Part shown: piece by piece, positions 1-9,800 of the stretch
Numbering within the stretch: the stretch's first letter is position 1
Layout: each line of letters starts with the position of its first letter
Source: Lachnotalea glycerini
Lineage (GTDB): Bacteria > Bacillota > Clostridia > Lachnospirales > Lachnospiraceae
DNA: 64,000 bases
Reading direction: 5' to 3'
Assembly: GCF_003201285.1 (NCBI RefSeq)
Contig: NZ_QICS01000010.1
Coordinates: 1-64,000, forward strand
Made by a program: the position numbers and the translations under genes
Notes under the pieces: model-generated
Told to the model about the DNA's origin: nothing
The model's input: only the letters and a program-made list of their open reading frames with translations
The model's database searches: none

Positions 1-23
1 GGGCTGTCATTTTTTCTAGCCAT
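1..23 (-). CDS. Transposase, N-terminal fragment cut by window edge
   Basis: The ATG at 21-23 (minus strand) is preceded by TTGGAGGTTTTTT, a strong ribosome binding site. Only seven residues, MARKNDS, are visible before the window ends. The short lysine/arginine-rich start fits mutator-type (IS256 family) transposases. The family cannot be proved from seven residues. The gene is transcribed away from the polysaccharide genes. Confidence 0.5.
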
Positions 24-95
24 AAAAAAACCTCCAAACTGTGTAAGTTTATCTTACATCAGTTTGAAGGTTTACACAAACTTTGGGATAGTCCC
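1..95 (-). mobile_element. End of an IS256-like insertion sequence
   Basis: Read on the minus strand, the stretch from 95 down begins GGGACTATCCC and runs through AAAGTTTGTGTAAA. This is the style of terminal inverted repeat found in IS256 (mutator) elements, whose ends typically finish in TTGTGTAAA. A second imperfect inverted repeat (about 29-42 against 62-75) lies inside it. A GGAGG ribosome binding site and the ATG of a transposase follow. Only this one end lies in the window, so the target-site duplication and exact boundary cannot be confirmed; I place the boundary at about base 95. The family call rests on the end sequence and the transposase start only. Confidence 0.7.
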
Positions 96-892
96 TTGTA
101 AAACTGACTAATCGTCCACAAATTGTTTATAGTTTTATATTTATATATTCCTTAATAGATTATATTGTACAATTAAAAAACTTTGCAGCCTTTACAGTAT
201 TAATTTTTGGATTACATTATCTTATTGAGGATGACATTAAAAGCATTATTAAATATGTTTTATGTATATGTTTAGCAAGTACGTTACATAGTGGCTATAT
301 AATATATTTTTTGCTAATTTTAGTTCGTTTTATGCGTAAAAATAAAAAATTTATAATAATATATTTGTTTAGCTTACCAGTTTTTTCTTTGTTACTTCCA
401 ATTTTGATTGATATTATTGGTCGACTAGTCACCACAGATGCAGTAGTAAACTTATATTTAAGTAATTTTACAAAGATGAGTACTATAATTGTACTTATTG
501 TATGGCAATTAGTTGGGTGTATTTTAGTTTTCCTTTATACTAGTAACTATTCGTTAACTTTTAAAAGTAATTTTATAAAAAAATATAATTTAAATAAGTA
601 TGAAAGTAAAGTTATTGAATTAACTATATTGATAAATATATGCATGATTATAATATTTTGTTTTTATCCTATTGATGTGGTTTTTCAGAGAATTTCTAGA
701 AATGTATTAACTCTAGATTCAATAGCTTTTTCTGTTATGTGGAAATACGCTCAAAAAAATGAAAAATATGGACAAATAGCGATATGGATATTGTATTTAA
801 TTGTAACAGCATGTGCGTTTTATCCATTAAAAAATATAGAATGGATTAATATCCATAGGATGGCATTAGAAAATAATATATTTTGGAAATAA
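96..892 (+). pseudogene. EpsG/Wzy-like polysaccharide polymerase, 5' end removed by the IS
   Basis: An open frame runs from the IS boundary (in-frame stop TAG at 89-91, inside the IS end) to the stop at 890-892, about 265 codons. It has no convincing start codon or ribosome binding site. The product is almost all hydrophobic, with about six to seven membrane segments. A Leu-Ala-Ser-Thr-Leu-His-Ser-Gly stretch followed by a long membrane helix recalls EpsG/Wzy polymerases. A TTG at 311 could begin a 193-residue protein, but it lies in the middle of a transmembrane stretch and has no Shine-Dalgarno. I infer an integral-membrane polymerase or related protein, truncated by the insertion and probably inactive. 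The EpsG assignment is moderate; it could be another polytopic capsule protein. Confidence 0.6.
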
Positions 893-1149
893 CTTAGTTA
901 TGATATTAAAAATGTTTTTTCCAATAAAGAGTTAATTTTTCGGAATTATTTTTGAATTACATAGATTATAAGACTTTGAGCGTACTTAAATAAAGATTAT
1001 GAAAATTTAAGTAGACAAAAGTTTTTATTTGATCAGGAATCAATAGAATTTAGCAGTGTGAAAAGATAAATCGCCATTTTTGGGATGGTAGTCAGGATGA
1101 AACAAAAATATTCAATGAGTTTAATAAGGAGATAACAACATGGATATAA
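893..1149 (+). pseudogene. Decayed remnant of an unidentified gene
   Basis: Between the truncated polymerase and the next intact gene are three open stretches that look like pieces of one degraded reading frame. One in frame 2 directly follows the polymerase stop (893 to about 957). A second in frame 2 covers about 980-1066 (YLNKDYENLSRQKFLF...). A third in frame 1 covers about 1072-1146 and ends in FNKEITTWI. Amino-acid composition is protein-like, but stops and a frame change interrupt it. The last piece overlaps the start and ribosome binding site of the next glycosyltransferase. I do not recognise the family. Confidence 0.35.
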
Positions 1150-2102
1150 TAATTAGCATTTGTTGCATAACCTACAATCATGAAAAATATATTAGAGATA
1201 CATTAGAGGGGATTTTGTGTCAGAAGTTTGACAAACCATATGAAATTATAATACACGATGATGCTTCAAGTGACGGAACTGTAGAGATACTTAGAGAGTA
1301 TCAAGGGAAATATCCTGATAAGATAAGATTGTTATTAGAAGAGGAAAATCAATATAAGTATGGGAAAAAAATGTTTTATACAGATATAGCAGTTGCAAAA
1401 GGAAAATATATTGCATTATGTGAAGGTGATGATTATTGGTGCGATGAAAACAAATTGAAAAAGCAATATGATTTCATAGAAAAAAATTCGGAAATTACAT
1501 ATTTATGTCATGCAACATACATGAATATATATGGAAAGAAAAAAATGAAAGAGTTAAGAGCGGGAGAGTGTGATCATGTTATAGAATTGCGCGAAGTTTT
1601 AGAGAGAGGAAAGATGTACCCAACAGCGTCGTTATTTCTAAAGCGTGATAGTTTTAGAAACATACCTAAATTTTATTTAGAGGCACCTGTAGAAGATGAA
1701 CCAATTAAATTATTATGTTTGTCACAAGGAAAAGGATTTTATATAAATGAATTAATGTGTGTATATCGAAAGAATCACCCAGGCAGTTGGAATAATATTA
1801 TAAAGCATCAGAAAAAAAAGAGACTAGATCACCATAATGATAAGAAAAAAATGTATCAAGAATTTGATAAATATACAAAAGGAATTTATAGAAATTCTAT
1901 AGAGCAAGCTATAACATTAGAAAATTTTAATATTATTATGACAAATAGAACATTTAAAGAATTACGTAGTAGTAAATATAAATTGATAATAGATAATCTT
2001 AATTTTAAATCAAAAGTAAGAGTGTACATAGCGGCTTATATTCCTAAAGTATATAAGACTGTTTTAAATATTTATAAAGTATGTACTAGAAAAGGCGATT
2101 AG
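1140..2102 (+). CDS. GT2 family glycosyltransferase
   Basis: The 320-residue protein is a cytoplasmic GT-A fold glycosyltransferase, family 2. It opens with ISICCITYNHEKYI, the nucleotide-binding strand. IHDDASSDGT follows at about residues 38-47, and GDDYW, the DXD-like metal/nucleotide site, at about 97-101. The C-terminal third is basic and without obvious membrane helices. It should add one sugar to the lipid-linked repeat unit; donor and acceptor cannot be read from sequence. The start at ATG 1140 follows AAGGAG with good spacing. Six bases downstream begins the Wzx flippase, so it is probably co-transcribed with the export genes. Base composition is as AT-rich as its neighbours. Confidence 0.9.
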   Translation: MDIIISICCITYNHEKYIRDTLEGILCQKFDKPYEIIIHDDASSDGTVEILREYQGKYPDKIRLLLEEENQYKYGKKMFYTDIAVAKGKYIALCEGDDYWCDENKLKKQYDFIEKNSEITYLCHATYMNIYGKKKMKELRAGECDHVIELREVLERGKMYPTASLFLKRDSFRNIPKFYLEAPVEDEPIKLLCLSQGKGFYINELMCVYRKNHPGSWNNIIKHQKKKRLDHHNDKKKMYQEFDKYTKGIYRNSIEQAITLENFNIIMTNRTFKELRSSKYKLIIDNLNFKSKVRVYIAAYIPKVYKTVLNIYKVCTRKGD

Positions 2103-2108
2103 TTAAAA

Positions 2109-3521
2109 ATGGATAGAAAAAACACAGGATTTAAAAGAAATATAATATTTGCATTTAGTGCTCAAAGTATTTCATTGTTACTTAGCTTAATGATGGCACT
2201 TATAATACCTAAAATTATTGGTGTGGAGCAATATGGATTTTGGCAGTTATTTTTGTTTTATGCAGGATATGTAGGATATGCATTGCTTGGAGTTAATGAT
2301 GGTATTTACTTAAGAATGGGTGGACAAGATTATAGAAAATTGAATTATAAAAAGATCAGTACACAATATTGGATATCTATGTTTGAACAAATAGTTTTTG
2401 CAGCAATTTCAGCATTTGTATTATTTAATTGTATTGAGAATTTTGAAAGGAAATTTGTATTTTTAGCAGTTTGCATTTTTTGGATTATTAATAATGCAAC
2501 TGGTTTTTTATCATCAGTTTTACAAGCGGTAAATAGAACGTACCAGTTTTCATTAAGTGTTATGCTGGAAAAGATATTTTTTATAGTGTTCATATTAGTT
2601 GTTATTATACTCAATAATATAAATTATAATAGTATAATTATAGGGTATATATTGTCAAGGATTATAGCCCTTATATATAGTATTTATTGTTGCAAAGAGA
2701 TTGTTTCCTGTGGAATTTATTATAGCAGAGAAATTCTTATTGACAGAGTGGAAAACATAAAGGTTGGTGCAATTTTACTATTATCTGGAGTTGTCAGTGT
2801 TCTTATTTTGGGAATAGGAAGACAAATTATAGATTGGCATTGGGGAGTTGAAACTTTTGCTATTATTTCTTTTTCACTTTCTATAACCAACTTTTTTTTG
2901 CAATTTATTAATCAGATTAGTATGGTAATGTTTCCGATGCTTAGAATAACAAATGATAATGTGAAAGCAGAGATATATCAAATTGCAAGAATTATTTTAT
3001 CGCATTTATTGACTGGAATTTTATTATTATATTTTCCGATTGTTAATATATTACAAATTTGGTTACCGGAATATCAAAAAAGTTTTAAATATTTAATATT
3101 AACTCTTATAATTTGCATTTTTGATGGTAAAATGCAAATGTTATTTTCTACATATATGAAGGTCTTTAGAAAAGAGAAAGTGTTATTAGCTATCAATGTC
3201 GTTTCGCTTATATTCAGCGCAATTTTAAGCTTTGTGAGTGCATATATATTTAGAGATTTTACAATGGTAGTTTTTGGCATGGCATTATCAATAGCTATTA
3301 GAAGTATAATTTCTGAAATATATTTAGGCAATATGTTAAACCAAAAATTTTATAAGTTATTGTTTACAGAAATCTTTTTATCAGCATTTTTTGTGCTAAG
3401 TTTCTGGTTATATGGAGGAACAAAGAGTTTTGTATTTTATTTTGTTTTGTATTTATTAAGTTTATATATAGATAAGAAAAATATTAAATTGATTTTAAAA
3501 TATATCAAGAAAAGGAGATAA
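2109..3521 (+). CDS. wzx: Wzx-type oligosaccharide flippase
   Basis: The 470-residue protein is strongly hydrophobic, with about 12-14 predicted membrane helices spread over its length, the size and layout of polysaccharide flippases of the MOP superfamily. The N-terminus, with a basic patch (KNTGFKRN) then a helix containing SAQSISLLLSLMMALIIPKIIG, is characteristic of Wzx/RfbX proteins. It should move undecaprenyl-diphosphate-linked repeat units across the membrane for polymerisation. It starts 6 bases after the upstream glycosyltransferase and has only a weak ribosome binding site, so translation may be coupled. The acyltransferase gene follows three bases after its stop. Confidence 0.88.
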   Translation: MDRKNTGFKRNIIFAFSAQSISLLLSLMMALIIPKIIGVEQYGFWQLFLFYAGYVGYALLGVNDGIYLRMGGQDYRKLNYKKISTQYWISMFEQIVFAAISAFVLFNCIENFERKFVFLAVCIFWIINNATGFLSSVLQAVNRTYQFSLSVMLEKIFFIVFILVVIILNNINYNSIIIGYILSRIIALIYSIYCCKEIVSCGIYYSREILIDRVENIKVGAILLLSGVVSVLILGIGRQIIDWHWGVETFAIISFSLSITNFFLQFINQISMVMFPMLRITNDNVKAEIYQIARIILSHLLTGILLLYFPIVNILQIWLPEYQKSFKYLILTLIICIFDGKMQMLFSTYMKVFRKEKVLLAINVVSLIFSAILSFVSAYIFRDFTMVVFGMALSIAIRSIISEIYLGNMLNQKFYKLLFTEIFLSAFFVLSFWLYGGTKSFVFYFVLYLLSLYIDKKNIKLILKYIKKRR

Positions 3522-3524
3522 TGT

Positions 3525-4097
3525 ATGGAGAGCTTTTATACTATTGAAGAGTTAAATAGTCTGGGATTAAAGAATTTTGGAAAAAATGTTAAAATTAGTA
3601 GAAAGGCTAGTCTATATGAATGCTATAATATTGAACTAGGAAATAATGTTCGCATTGATGACTTTTGTATATTAAGTGGAAAAATAATTATAGGAAATTA
3701 TATTCATATTGCTGCATATACAGGATTATTCGGGGGAGATGAAGATGCAGGAATAGAAATTAAAGATTTTGCTAATATATCTTCAAGAGTTACAATATAT
3801 GCAATTAGTGATGACTATTCAGGCGAATCTATGACTAGTCCATTAATTCCTGAACAATATAAGAAACTGGAGAAAAAGAAAGTTATAATAGAAAAAAATA
3901 CAATTATTGGAACTGGAACAAGTATACTTCCTGGGGTGACTATATCAGAAGGTTGCGCAATAGGAGCAATGAGTCTTGTTAATGAAACGACTGATATGTG
4001 GAAAATATACGTAGGTATTCCAGTAAGGTTTTTAAAAAATAGAAAACAAGATTTATTAAAAACAGAGATCGAATTTATAAAGAATAGAAAGGAATAA
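3525..4097 (+). CDS. Left-handed beta-helix acyltransferase (hexapeptide repeat)
   Basis: The 190-residue protein has isoleucine-patch hexapeptide repeats between about residues 40 and 165 (for example IELGNNVRIDDFCIL and KNTIIGTGTSILPGVTI). It therefore belongs to the trimeric WbbJ/NeuD/maltose-acetyltransferase-like group that transfers acetyl from acetyl-CoA. A loop insert near residues 90-115 (SDDYSGESMTSP) is typical of sugar O/N-acetyltransferases. It sits three bases after wzx and six bases before a sugar aminotransferase. That pairing suggests it N-acetylates the amino sugar made next door, although O-acetylation of the repeat unit is possible. The start has a clear AAAGGAG. Confidence 0.85.
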   Translation: MESFYTIEELNSLGLKNFGKNVKISRKASLYECYNIELGNNVRIDDFCILSGKIIIGNYIHIAAYTGLFGGDEDAGIEIKDFANISSRVTIYAISDDYSGESMTSPLIPEQYKKLEKKKVIIEKNTIIGTGTSILPGVTISEGCAIGAMSLVNETTDMWKIYVGIPVRFLKNRKQDLLKTEIEFIKNRKE

Positions 4098-4102
4098 GAG
4101 GA

Positions 4103-5209
4103 ATGGAAAAAATACAGGTTACAAAATCGTCAATGCCTAGTTATGAGGAATATATTGAAGAGATTAAACCAATATGGGATTCTCATTGGTTGACCAATAT
4201 GGGAGTTTTTCACCAACGACTTCAAGAGCAATTAAAAGAGTATTTACAAGTTGAACGATTATCATTATTTGTAAATGGACATATGGCATTAGAGTTGGCA
4301 ATACAGGCGATGAACTTATCGGGAGAAGTAATTACTACACCTTTTACTTTTGCTTCTACTACGCATGCAATAGTACGTAATAATTTAACACCAGTTTTTT
4401 GTGATATAAGACCAGATACGTATACGATTGATGAAGAAAAAATTGAGGCATTGATTACAGATAGAACAGCCGCAATTATTCCAGTTCACGTATATGGAAA
4501 CGTATGTGAAATAGAGAAAATTGAAGCTATTGCAAAAAAATATTGTCTAAAAGTCATCTACGATGCAGCACATGCATTTGGTATTAAATATAAAGGGAAA
4601 GGAATTGGAACATATGGAGATGCGTCCATGTTTAGTTTTCATGCAACAAAGGTTTTTAATACGATAGAAGGTGGTGCTATCTGCTATGGGGATAAAGAAT
4701 TTGAAAAGCTTTTATCTCAACTAAAAAATTTTGGTATTAGAGATGAAGAGATTGTAGATGGAGTGGGTTCTAATGCAAAAATGAATGAGTTTCAAGCTGC
4801 AATGGGAATCTGCAACTTAAGACACGTTGAGGAAGATATTAAAATCAGAAAGGCAATAGTGGGACAATATAGAAAGAAATTAGCTGATGTAAAGGGAATA
4901 AAGCTACCGTGTATTCAAGGAGATGTTGATTCTAATTATGCATATTTTTCGATTGTAATAGACGAAAAAGAATTTGGAACAACAAGAAATTATGTTTATG
5001 ATAAATTAAAGGAGCATAGTGTATATACACGTAAGTATTTTTACCCATTAACAAATACTTTTGATTGCTTTCGTGGAAAATATAATGTTGAGGATACTCC
5101 TATTGCATTGTATATTTCAAAAAGAGTATTAGCACTACCATTATATACGGATTTATCTATGGATAAAGTTGAATTTATTTGCGATAAAATTAAAGACATA
5201 CAAAGATAA
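4103..5209 (+). CDS. DegT/DnrJ/EryC1/StrS sugar aminotransferase (VioA-like)
   Basis: The 368-residue PLP enzyme carries the family signatures. There is an SLFVNGHMAL cofactor-binding stretch near residue 55, YDAAHAFG with Asp154 that pairs with the pyridine nitrogen, and SFHATK with the Schiff-base Lys183, followed by an EGG motif. The N-terminus (WLTNMGVFHQRL) resembles VioA-type enzymes, which aminate dTDP-4-keto-6-deoxyglucose at C-4. The substrate could be supplied by rmlA and rmlB at 54-56 kb. The acyltransferase immediately upstream would then acetylate the amine. The exact product (Qui4NAc or Fuc4NAc type) is not decided by sequence; the 4-amino assignment is inference from similarity. 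Confidence 0.88.
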   Translation: MEKIQVTKSSMPSYEEYIEEIKPIWDSHWLTNMGVFHQRLQEQLKEYLQVERLSLFVNGHMALELAIQAMNLSGEVITTPFTFASTTHAIVRNNLTPVFCDIRPDTYTIDEEKIEALITDRTAAIIPVHVYGNVCEIEKIEAIAKKYCLKVIYDAAHAFGIKYKGKGIGTYGDASMFSFHATKVFNTIEGGAICYGDKEFEKLLSQLKNFGIRDEEIVDGVGSNAKMNEFQAAMGICNLRHVEEDIKIRKAIVGQYRKKLADVKGIKLPCIQGDVDSNYAYFSIVIDEKEFGTTRNYVYDKLKEHSVYTRKYFYPLTNTFDCFRGKYNVEDTPIALYISKRVLALPLYTDLSMDKVEFICDKIKDIQR

Positions 5210-5266
5210 AAATGGAGTTGGAAGTAATAATCAATAGAATTTTGTAGAAAAGGAGAGTTAGAAATA

Positions 5267-6664
5267 ATGAACTATACAAATAATAAAGATATTAGCATTG
5301 AAGAACTATTTTGGGAGATAATACAAAATTGGAGAATGGTTATTATATTTTCATTAACATTTGCATTAATATTAAGTGGATTAACTTATATAAAAGATAC
5401 AAATAATTATGAGAATATGATTAAAAATCAAGATGAAAATGAAGAGGATACTTTAACAAGTGAAGAATTAAATGAGATAGTTACTATAAAAAAATCGGAA
5501 GAATTTCTAAAAAATAATATTAATTATATCACGGATTCAAAACTAATGAATATAGATCCATATTGTACTAAGGTAGCAATTATTAACTACTATATAGACT
5601 CTGATTACACTTCAGAATCTAGTTATGAAACCCCATTGAACAATACTAACAATTTTGTGAACGCTTATGTAAAAAAACTTAAAAGTGAAAATTTAGCAAA
5701 AATTGTATCGGAGTGTAGTAATGAAAAATTGGATTTAGTATTTGCGAAAGAACTTATAAAAATTTATACAGATGAAGATGCTATATTTACTGTAGAAATT
5801 GTATATGATGACATCTTAAATCTTAATGATATGATAGAAAAAATTAAGGCAGAGATTGAGGAAACAAATATAGAAATTAACCAGTCTATAGGAAGTCACA
5901 ATTTGAAATTTTTATCAGAACACATTTGTGAAGAAACAGATTTTGATTTAGCCACTATGCAAAAGGATCAGATGGAATCAATTTATAATTTAAATGAAAA
6001 AATTAATGTTTTAAAAAGTAATTTGAATGAAAAACAACTGAAAGCTTTAGAAGAAGAGTATATTGATGAAAATACTTTAGAAATTAGCAAACCAGTTTTA
6101 AGTAAAAAATACGCTTTAATAGGAGGCGTACTTGGAATTACTATAGCGTGTATATTAGTGGCATTAAGAACTCTTTTTAGTACTAAACTTACAATGCCTG
6201 AAAATATTTTGAAAGTTTTTAACGTAAAATTGTTGGGCTATATTAAAAAAGACGAGGAAATCAGGAAACGATTATTTTGCCATATAGATAAAATGATTTT
6301 AAAATTAAAAGATGGACAAAGACAAAAAGCTGATGTTAAACTTCAGATAGAATTATTAGCGGGTAATATACAATTAATATGGGATAAATATAATGAGGAA
6401 AATATATATTTAACAAGTAGCAATATAGAGTATATTAATGATAAAATAGTTCAGGATATAGTTGCTCAATTACAAAAATATGGTTTTAAAGTAAAATTAG
6501 GTACTGATATCTTAGAAAATATAAGCTCATTAAAAGAAATGATTCAAATGAAAAATGTAATTATAGTGGAAAAATTGGGATGTTCAAAATATTCAGAGAT
6601 AGAAAGAGAATTAAATAAAATTAGAGAGCTTGAAGTAAATCTTTTGGGAGGAGTAATTATTTAA
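5267..6664 (+). CDS. Wzz-type chain-length protein with a degenerate BY-kinase C-terminus
   Basis: The 465-residue protein has the polysaccharide co-polymerase layout. A short cytoplasmic N-terminus with ISIEELFWEIIQNWR leads to one helix at about 24-42, then a helical extracytoplasmic region with coiled-coil character (about 180-270) and a second helix at about 282-302 (YALIGGVLGITIACILVAL). The remaining 160 residues keep the rhythm of a tyrosine autokinase domain (IYLTSSNIEYINDK, VKLGTD, then ...LLGGVII at the end). They lack a Walker A lysine loop and a tyrosine tail. It should set chain length for the Wzx/Wzy polymer. No separate BY-kinase or phosphatase gene is visible in this window. 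Confidence 0.8.
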   Translation: MNYTNNKDISIEELFWEIIQNWRMVIIFSLTFALILSGLTYIKDTNNYENMIKNQDENEEDTLTSEELNEIVTIKKSEEFLKNNINYITDSKLMNIDPYCTKVAIINYYIDSDYTSESSYETPLNNTNNFVNAYVKKLKSENLAKIVSECSNEKLDLVFAKELIKIYTDEDAIFTVEIVYDDILNLNDMIEKIKAEIEETNIEINQSIGSHNLKFLSEHICEETDFDLATMQKDQMESIYNLNEKINVLKSNLNEKQLKALEEEYIDENTLEISKPVLSKKYALIGGVLGITIACILVALRTLFSTKLTMPENILKVFNVKLLGYIKKDEEIRKRLFCHIDKMILKLKDGQRQKADVKLQIELLAGNIQLIWDKYNEENIYLTSSNIEYINDKIVQDIVAQLQKYGFKVKLGTDILENISSLKEMIQMKNVIIVEKLGCSKYSEIERELNKIRELEVNLLGGVII

Positions 6665-6803
6665 ATGTTATATACATCTGATAGAGAAATTAATCTTTGA
6701 GTTTTCAAATAGAATATCTTAAAGGCTCGTTTATGACAAAAATATTATATTCTATTATATGTAATGTAAGAATTAGCTAAATATAGAACTAGAGGTTTTA
6801 ATA

Positions 6804-9800
6804 ATGAGATGTTACCATAGAATTAAATTAAATATACACAAAGTAGTGTTTATGCTGATTGGAATATTTATATCAATCTATTTTGCGGCATATATGGTAA
6901 ACCTATGGGGAGTAACTGAAAATAATGTAGAGAAAAAATATGTTTTAGACGCTGTCCCTAGTTTGAACGATGATGTTAAAAAGGAAAATAATGAATATGA
7001 TATATTGAATAATGATGTAACAATTAATTTCTATGTTACTAATGCCGATAATTATAATTATTTGTTAATTAATTTCTTGTCTGATAATATAAACGAAAAA
7101 GCAAAATTATATTTTTATGACGATATGGGACATATATTAGAAGAAAAAGAAATTGAACTTTCTGGAAGTACTGAACTTTTAAAAATTTCGCAAGATGGAT
7201 TTTCATATATTAAAGTTAATTTTAAAAATATGTCTAATATAAGTTTTAAGATACAAAAAATGCAATTTCGTTCTGAGTTGGCATTTAGTAATTGGGTTTT
7301 ATTTGCAAAATATGTATGTGTTTGTTTTATAGTTTATATAAGCTTGAGTATAGGGTTGAGTAAATTTTTTCGTTATAAAAACATAGTATTTAAATACTAT
7401 GTTTTAAGTGATGTATTAATATATATTTATGACATGCTAAAGAGAATTTTATTTAAAGAAATCAAGTATATAAGTAAATATTACTATATTGTAACATGTA
7501 CTATTGTTACGACTTTATTATTAGTATTTTATAAAATGTATTCGATTTCTTATGATGTACAATATATTGAATTAATTATATACATAACTATAGGCATATT
7601 TTTGATTACAAAATTATTATCTAAAGAAAACAATATAAGGGTAAAATGGAATAACCCTTTAGCGATGTCTTGGATTATTTTAAGTGTGCTTATGATTATT
7701 TCTGAAATATTTACTGATCAAACAAAAGGCATGATTGGATATTTTAATTTAGGCGTTTTAGGCATTTATTTTTATATTACAGGGAAAATTGAGAAACGTG
7801 AAAAAGTTCTGAATTATTTAAGAACGGCAATTTTAATTACTTTTATACCTTGCATAATTAAATGTTTGTTTTTTTATAATGAGTCCCAAGGAATTTTGCG
7901 CTATGCAGGTCTGTATAGTAATTCTAATCAGTTTGCAGGATATGTTATAGTTGTTTTTGCGGTATTGATATCTGATTTAGATTATTATGTTGAGTTAAAA
8001 CAAATAAAATCAGGTTTAGTGTTTAACAATGTTTTATTGGGATTTGCTTCTTGTTTTTTATGGTTAACTCAAACTAGGACAACTTTATTGGCAATGTTAT
8101 TAATTATATTTTTAGAAATAGCTAAAATTTATATTATGAGGAAGAAATATTCTGAAAAGCTTAAAAATATAATTATAATTATTTTCATGTTGGTAATTAT
8201 ACCAATAACATGGGAAGTTAGTATTTGGTCAATCAATAATATATCATTAAAAAATAGTAATCAAAAGATAGTTGTCAAACAAATCGACAACGTATCGATT
8301 CCAGTATATGCAGCCGAAGATAGTAATAGAATAGTAAAAACATTAAAAAATTCTTCTTCATTAGGGCAATTTAGCAACAATAGATTTGATTTTTGGATGA
8401 CATATATTAGAAATATGAATTTAGTTGGACACAAAGATTTTTTATATATGGAGTCTATATCAAGTGCATCACCTTCTCACAACGCTATTATTGGAATGAT
8501 GTACAAATATGGTATCTTTACTGGTATACCTTATATAATTATGTTATTTTTTTCTTTTTGGTATGCCATTAAGTATTTTATTAATAATTCTTATAAGAAA
8601 AAAAATGCTATGTTACCATTAAACATAGTAATAGCATTTATTATGTGTGCATTGTTAGATACTATGGATGAGAGACCATTCTGGAAAATGTTATGGCTAG
8701 TATACTATCTAATAGTTGGATTTCTAATGAATATGGAAAATGAGGAAGATGCAGATGAATGTTTAAATATTAATAATTATAATGAAGTTTATTATCTTGG
8801 ATGTAATAAACTAGAAAAATATACCATTACACTTGGACTAATTCTATTAATAGTACTTCATGTCGGTAAATTTATATATATAGGAGTTAACTGGTGGGAA
8901 TCTAGAATTTCCAAGAATAGCATATACTTTAAGAAAATATCAAATGAAACTGTACAAAATGTACCACTGTGGTTGACATCTATTTATGATAGTAATCAGT
9001 TTATATCAGAAGAAGAAACAATGCCAGAAGAATTACAAGGCTATAATCCAGATTATTTTATGTATAACGGAATTAATTATGTATATTATCAAGATATAGA
9101 TAGTAATCAGGTAGCACTGGCTGCATCGAAAGATGATAATGAGTGGAAAATATATAAAGATCCTATTTTAAAACTTGGAAAGACAGGAGCTTTTGATGAT
9201 ACAGCTATTATTAAATCAGATGTGGTATATGTAGCGCCCTATTATTATATGATTTATATTGGAGAGAATTCAGAATTAAAGCGACAAATTGGAATAGCTG
9301 TGTCAAACGACGGAATTATCTGGACCAAAAAGAATGTTAGAGGAACATTCAAGGAGGAATATGTAGAAGATATTAGCGCTGAATATGATGTTGAGGCGGG
9401 AATTATTAAGCTGGAATATATCAAAGGTAGCTTGGATGTTGTCAAAGCGGATATAAATGTATCTCAAAATCGAGATATGTTTAATTTTGATACAGAAGCA
9501 GATTGGACAACATCATTAGTAAGCAGTGAAGAGGTATTGTCAGGCTCATATGGAATAGAAGGAGATGCTGGAAGCAAGAATGTATGGATGCAATCGGAAG
9601 CTTCTGTTGATTTATATTATAATGATGATGCATCAAAGCTCATTCTTAACGGATATATGCCATTAGATATATATATGCAGAAGAATATAAATGCTGTAAC
9701 ACTGAATGTGAAAATTAATGGAGAAGAGGTATATAAAAAGATATTTAATTCATCAGAAGTTTTTCAGATAGAAATTCCGATTGATACCTTAGAGAGACAG

